DNA of 64,000 nt from Polyodon spathula. Its lineage: Eukaryota > Chordata > Actinopteri > Acipenseriformes > Polyodontidae. The stretch is from positions 23,178,346-23,242,345 of the forward strand of contig NC_054547.1 in NCBI RefSeq assembly GCF_017654505.1, given 5' to 3'. Below, piece by piece: positions 58,779 through 64,000 of the stretch. Within the stretch, counting starts at the first letter, position 1. Every line of letters begins with the position of its first letter. Both the position numbers and the translations under genes were made by a program. The notes under the pieces are model-generated. The model was given only the letters and a program-made list of their open reading frames with translations, was not told the DNA's origin and ran no database searches.

Positions 58779-58785
<7 letters not shown>

Positions 58786-61382
58786 ATTTTACAGCAAACA
58801 CATGGATGTCAAGTCTTAAGGTTTAAGAGTGAAACTCATGTTTTTTCACAATTTTGAGTCTTACGGCCGTGCAGTGACTTATTTATTCTAATTATTTATT
58901 TATTTTTGGAGGGGGAATCACCATGAAGAGGAGTACATTACCATTCTATATCCCTGTAGCTGCTACGCAAACTATATTAAGCATATTAAACACATTTTCT
59001 CAGTATTTATAAAGAAATATATGTAGATGTATTTTAATTTAATGATGTACATGTTAAACCAGATATAAACATTCAATGTTAAATGTAATTTTGTTTTTTA
59101 GTGTGTGTGGTGTAGCCAGACTATTTCTTTGTTTTATTTATTTTATTTCATCTCCACAAAAGGAGCAAAGACAGATGGTATTTTCTTTTCATGACTAGCT
59201 AGTTGTGTTTTTTGTATGTACTCGTGCTGTGTTTGTGTCGTTTGCTTCGCTCCCGTGGTGCATAGCCCTTGTTAACATGTTCAAAAATCTTGATCCGTCA
59301 TCAGCACCACTTATACAGAACAGCATTACATAATGTAGGAATAAATCAAGGATTTGAATATAAATAATAATAATAACTTCTTGTCATGCCGTCAAACACC
59401 AATAAATACCTCCAATGTTTTGATTCAAACACAGGCTCCCTTGAGAAAGAGATGTTCAGTACAACATATCGAAATGTTGGGCAGCTGTCTCTTTGAGGTA
59501 ATATATATTATTCTGCTTAAATTGCGAAATGGAAAATATAAAACAAGCAAAGAACAAAGCACAAAGAGACATCTTATTAGGTCTTTGAGTAAAGCGATAT
59601 ACTCAAATCCTGAACAGATTTTAAAGATGCTGCTCAATCTGCGATTAGTAATTAATTGCAGGGTGTTAAGAATGTACATCAAGTGAAATACAAACCTTTT
59701 AATACAACGAACTTAACATAAAAGCAGTAAATTATAGTTATAAGATACAGGTCATTGATTTATTATTTGTGTATTTATTATTTAGGCAGGAAGTTAACCC
59801 ATTTGCAAGGGGGTCAGGTTAAGCAATTTCGGAGGATATTGACCCCAGACATTGAACTTCAAGCAAGTTTGAAAGAACGCTCGTAATGTTCTTGTCTTGT
59901 TATTTAAAAAACACAGTTTTAGAGGAAAAAACACAACATAATTAATCTGTTTTACTTATGTTATAAGACTACTGTATATACAGTATTTAAACTGCAAAAT
60001 CAAATGCCAAACCTTGTTTGCCTAATCACAGTTTTTTAAGTGAAGTAAAGAAATGTATGCTTATTAAACATTTATAATTTTCTCATAAATCAAACTACCA
60101 CTTTTGAGAAAACAAGTTTTACAGACACAATCAGCACCAGACAGTGGCAGGCTTGTGGAATAAAGGCAGAGACTGCTTTTTAACAACAAAAAAAGCCTTC
60201 TTAAATGTTTTTATTTTTTAACATACAGATCACTGGATTTGTTTTTGCAAGGCTTGCTGCTGTGGCATGTAGAATTGCATTGGACTCCCTTATGCACACA
60301 GAAGCATTTCTTTGAAGCCTTGCATAGACCCAGAAGCAGCCGCTGCTTCTGCACGAAGAGAAAGTTTGTTTTCTTTGGGTATTTCGTCCAAATTAAGAAT
60401 GAACTATCAGACAGCCTCCAGCAGACCGAAGACCGAAGACTCTGTCTCTTCTTTTGTGTTTCGCTCTTTGCTTGTTTGACATTTTCATTTAGCAATTTGA
60501 TCAAAATAATTTGCTCAAAGACCAAAATAACCTTTTATTTCATTCTTTGATAATTTGTCAATGCTCAAATTGCAAAATATGGTGGCTGGTAGTATAAATT
60601 AGAAATTATATGGGGCTTCTTATGTCATGAAAAAAATAAAGCTCTGTAAAAAGGCCTGATACAAAACATATTAATGACATTAATGCATACGGTTCAAAAA
60701 ACTATTCTACAAAAAAACAACACTCTGAAGAATTATTTTCAATATAAAGGAAGGTGAAGTTTTTTTAAACCCTTTTGTATTTCTATTTTTCCAGTCACTG
60801 GAAGGTTTTTGCTCATATTAGAAATCATTTGTCTATATACATGTTCATGTGTGCTTGTATTCCAACAACCATTCATGACTTTTAGCACAAGGCAGTCTGA
60901 ATGACACCATACACTTTTAACCAGAATGCTCTTAGCAATAACTAAATGTTTTTGCAGTAAGTGGGATCTGGCCAGACTGTCATCATGTATAATTACTTTA
61001 AGCAGTTATTTTAGTCCTGAAGGCTTTTACTATTATGCTTAACAAGGGGGCCAACACAAACCTGATAAACACTGAGGGACAATGAAATGAACAGCAGACA
61101 AACAACCTTATGGTGTCAGGTGGCAACTGACTACAGAACCTGCGTATATGGCCTTTGACTGAAAATGCAGGAAGGAAAACTAAGGCAAAGAATAATAAGG
61201 GACTTCCAGGGTAGTTTTAATGAGAAAAAAAGGAACATTTGGTGCGTGTATTGCTGTACTAAACATCTACATCTTGAAATTACATATTAAATGTACCTTT
61301 TCACAACACTGGATTTTCCATACAACCAAAAACCTTGTTTTTGAATAAATTGGGTTTAACAGACATAGACAGTACTCCTTAC
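58779..61382. other. Intronic sequence, nothing recognised
   Basis: No transposon or gene is recognised; frames at 59354-59686 and 60211-60550 show no known motifs. The acceptor side of exon 3 lies beyond. Confidence 0.4.
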
Positions 61383-62064
61383 CTCGGCAAGCATTCCCGT
61401 TGTCTGGCTCGTAGCCGGCCTTGCAAGTGCAGCTACCAATGGGTACCATCCACTCCCCATCCCCATTACAATACAACTTGATGGGCACGTCCACTTCCTG
61501 GGAGCTGGGAATGCAGATTCCACGAGCGATGACCAGAGAAGTGCTCTCAGCGCCTGTCATGGTCTCTGGGAACATGGCAAAGTTCTGCACAATGCTGGGG
61601 CACTTCTTATAGAAGACACGGACGGAGAGCAGAGACATGCAGGCTCCATAGTCCTGGAAAGCCAGGTAGAAACCGTTCTTGGTGAGCGGGCCAAAGCTGC
61701 GGACCTCAGTATTGACTTTCATGAGTCGCCCACCGAAGTCCACCTGCGAGAAGCTCTCATCAGCTGCAATGGTGTCCACTTTCAGGTAGGGAGCTTCTGT
61801 CCAGAAAGCCGTGCCCTTGGTGGCAATGACCGAGTCTGTCTCGTAGTAGTAGAGGTTGAATGTCTCTTTGCAGGAGCCTGGCACGTTGGGGATGCTGCTG
61901 CAGTCGCGGACGGTGAAACGCATCTCCACATAGATGCGCTGGGCTGCCCGCCGGTCAATGAAGGTGGTCAGCAGCCAGTTGTTCTGGCTGGATTCAAAAA
62001 CATTGCACACCTGGTATGTGCGGATGGTGTTCAGGTTTTCGTCGTACCCACTCACCTCTTCCCA
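61383..62064 (-). CDS. ephb1: EPHB1 exon 3: ephrin-binding domain of an EphB receptor tyrosine kinase
   Basis: This exon encodes most of the extracellular ephrin-binding (jelly-roll) domain of an Eph receptor, a cell-surface tyrosine kinase that reads ephrin-B on neighbouring cells in axon guidance and tissue boundaries. The minus-strand frame reads [20 protein letters not shown] at its start, continues through [15 protein letters not shown] and [20 protein letters not shown], and ends in the cysteine-rich start [10 protein letters not shown]...C.C. The segments [18 protein letters not shown] and CPSIVQNFA favour EphB1 over EphB2 or EphB3, judged from family memory. An acceptor (CTCAAG) precedes TGG at 62064 and a donor (G|GTAAGG) follows 61383. 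The exon is 682 bp, open throughout, and ends in phase 1, which fits exon 4. Exon 2 and the signal peptide lie outside the window or were not found. Confidence 0.95.
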
Positions 62065-64000
62065 CTTGAGGAAACAAAAGGAGAGAGAACATGGTTAGGG
62101 ATGATTCAAAGGCATGTGCCTGGCCCAAGGATACAGAACCAATGAGTTGAGGATTCTATTCGCATTGCTGTAACAGACAACATGTGGCTTTCTGTTTAAT
62201 TAATATACAGGGGTTGGATAAACAGAAACACCTGACATAACTCTGTTAATGGGAAGTAGGCAGCCAGGCAGTGATTTAAGCCTCTAAGGTGTGTATCCTG
62301 GAGTGATACATTATCATTCCAATTACTGCCTGAAATTCCTACCGGGAAGTTGGGGTGGGAATCTGTTATTCAAAATTTCCCTAAGTCATCCCTTTGGACA
62401 CAGTGCCTCATGAAACATCTGCAATTTGTGCAGTCAATAGTATAGTATACATTGCGTAACAATTTAATAAGTGATAGTCAGTGCTTTACTTTTTTATCAT
62501 TTTTTTTTGTCCAACCATTTTTAATCACAGTTCAAATTGTACCTATCCTCTGTCAAGAACCAAGCACCCAATAACACAACACAGAAACCTTGCTGTCCTG
62601 CAGGGTGAACACTATACAGGAGAAAGAACTCAGCATTGCAAGGCTTGCTCAGTTGTCAGGGAAGTTGAAAACACAAACCTACAGGTTACAGCACAATACA
62701 AAGAGGTTTAATACATTTAAGTGAAAACTTAAGTGACAACAGGTCTTGTCCCATTGTTTAGTAGTTCAATACTGGTCTTAAAACCTACTACCTAATCTCC
62801 AAAGGAGTTATGAGCATTAAAGAACTCCAGATAGAAATCTCTTAAAACACAAAGTTGTATCACAGCATAGAGAGAATCGGGGTGACAGCTTGAGATTACA
62901 AGATGAAAACCTTGATAGTACAAATGCATACGCATCGTCCCACTCGAAGGAAAATACGACTTCCAGTTTAGGAACAAAAAGCTCCTATACTTTAGTCCCA
63001 AGTTACTGTATGCCAAATGTACCTACTTTTTACCTTAGGAAACCTGCTAGAGAGACTGGCAATTAAAAAAATCCCAAACCCATTACAGGATTTGTGATTG
63101 CTTATTAAAAGACATAAGTTAATTAATAAAGATTATGAGATAATTATTACATCAACATTTCAATATGACTAGCTGTTTGTTAAATATAAGCTACTGTGAG
63201 ATAGTAAGTAACTATTTTTTGTTGTTGTTCTTGGATATCAAAAGCTAAAAGCAATTTTTGAATCACAGAGAAATGTGTTGTACTGGAAGCACCTAACACA
63301 CAGTACAGAGCATAGTACAGTGCTCCCGCTTTACAACACTGTAGTTGGGAGCCATAGTTAAGGTCAAATGCAAAACTAGCTTACAACTCCTTACAGAGTG
63401 CAAATTGGGTAACAGTTATTATGGAAAACATATGGGAACCTATATATGCTCTACTCAGAAATTGCTTTACACAGACCTTTGACCTCTCCTTAAGAGACCA
63501 TGCTATGTGTCACCTTGTAATGAGAATGAACGTGCAAGTGGAATGCCATTATGGAAAAAATGTGATCCATAACCATGTCGCATTACAACTTGTATGCTTT
63601 CAATTCGAAGATGAGCAACAATATACTTATGAAATATGGCTGCATATTCAGTAAACCCATGGAAGCCATTCCTCTTTTTTCCTCTCAAGATGGTAAGGTA
63701 AGAGCGTCTGTGTTGATAACTGAGCATATGCTAAAATAACTTCTCCGGGTCAACTACAGTTTCCCTGCACTCGTGCTGAAAGCTATCTTGCCACTTTCGT
63801 GGAATCAGCGACTCTAAAAAATAAAGTCTATTTTTTATCTCCTTTCTTCAGCAGCCTGCCTCGCTTGCGTTGCAGGCTTAAATCTTTACTATCTGTCATT
63901 TGTGTGTGATTACCTGTGCAGTACTGATTTAAAGGAGTGAGTGTGTTTGTCTTTTCAGCCTACACTTTTGGGGAAAATGCAGTTCCTCCGCCAGGGCTAG
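62065..64000 (-). other. ephb1: EPHB1 intron 2, partial
   Basis: This is sequence upstream of the exon 3 acceptor on the minus strand. The small exon 2 of Eph genes was searched for by eye and not found. A mariner-like terminus lies at 62208. Otherwise nothing is recognised. Confidence 0.6.
62208..62370 (+). mobile_element. Possible mariner-like terminus
   Basis: ATACAGGGGTTGGATAAACA then GAAACACCTGAC matches the common TACAGGGGTTGGACAAAATAA-type mariner terminal repeat with a TA target at its left. I found no matching right terminus before 62400, so it is a fragment or solo end. Confidence 0.5.

Noticed and set aside
62065..64000. Search for EPHB1 exon 2
   Set aside because: No minus-strand sequence resembling the short exon 2 coding segment with splice sites was found.

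Overview
This window is vertebrate nuclear DNA, almost all of it intron. The only host coding sequence I can support is two exons of one gene on the minus strand, read from high to low coordinates. They are exon 3 (61383-62064, ligand-binding domain) and exon 4 (3275-3430, EGF-like cysteine-rich segment) of an Eph receptor tyrosine kinase, best matching EPHB1. Both exons have clean AG/GT splice sites and compatible phase, so the roughly 58 kb between them is one very large intron. The 5' and 3' flanks are parts of the neighbouring introns. No bacterial, plasmid or CRISPR feature is present.

The intron is AT-rich and full of transposons. It holds Ty3/gypsy-like LTR elements, Tc1-like and hAT transposons, a Penelope-like retroelement, an L2-type tail, foldback MITEs and many microsatellites. 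This mix, with a diverged but clearly EphB1-like exon set, fits a ray-finned fish. A non-teleost such as a sturgeon or paddlefish is my guess, which I cannot prove from the sequence.

Layout. 1-3.3 kb: intron 4. 3.3-3.4 kb: exon 4. 3.5-8.2 kb: intron with a transposon 3' end, a foldback MITE and a (TG)(TA)(CA) tract. 8.2-10.6 kb: an LTR interrupted by a hAT element, which itself holds an L2-like tail and a second inverted-repeat transposon. 10.6-31 kb: mostly unannotated intron with foldback elements, a degenerate Tc1 transposase (19.3-20.2 kb), a 49-bp poly(C) run and a duplicated unit at 27.8/29.3 kb. 31.4-39.6 kb: a cluster of one LTR family, with a solo LTR, a gag-only element on the minus strand (32.3-35.3 kb), and a third LTR split by a DNA transposon of a family I could not name; an unrelated LTR follows. 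39.6-47.7 kb: intron with (GATA)n and a 261-codon open frame of unknown meaning. 47.7-49.4 kb: a gypsy-like insertion whose two LTRs are inverted rather than direct, flanked by a 5-bp duplication. 50.9-57 kb: a stack of nested insertions (hAT, then a Penelope-like element with an OTU-protease-like region, then a solo LTR and a Tc1 element). 57-58.7 kb: a compact LTR element with both LTRs, PBS and PPT. 58.7-61.4 kb: intron; then exon 3 and intron 2.

The transposon-encoded genes are nearly all broken by stops and frameshifts. The most unusual structures are the inverted-LTR insertion and the OTU/Penelope-like element.
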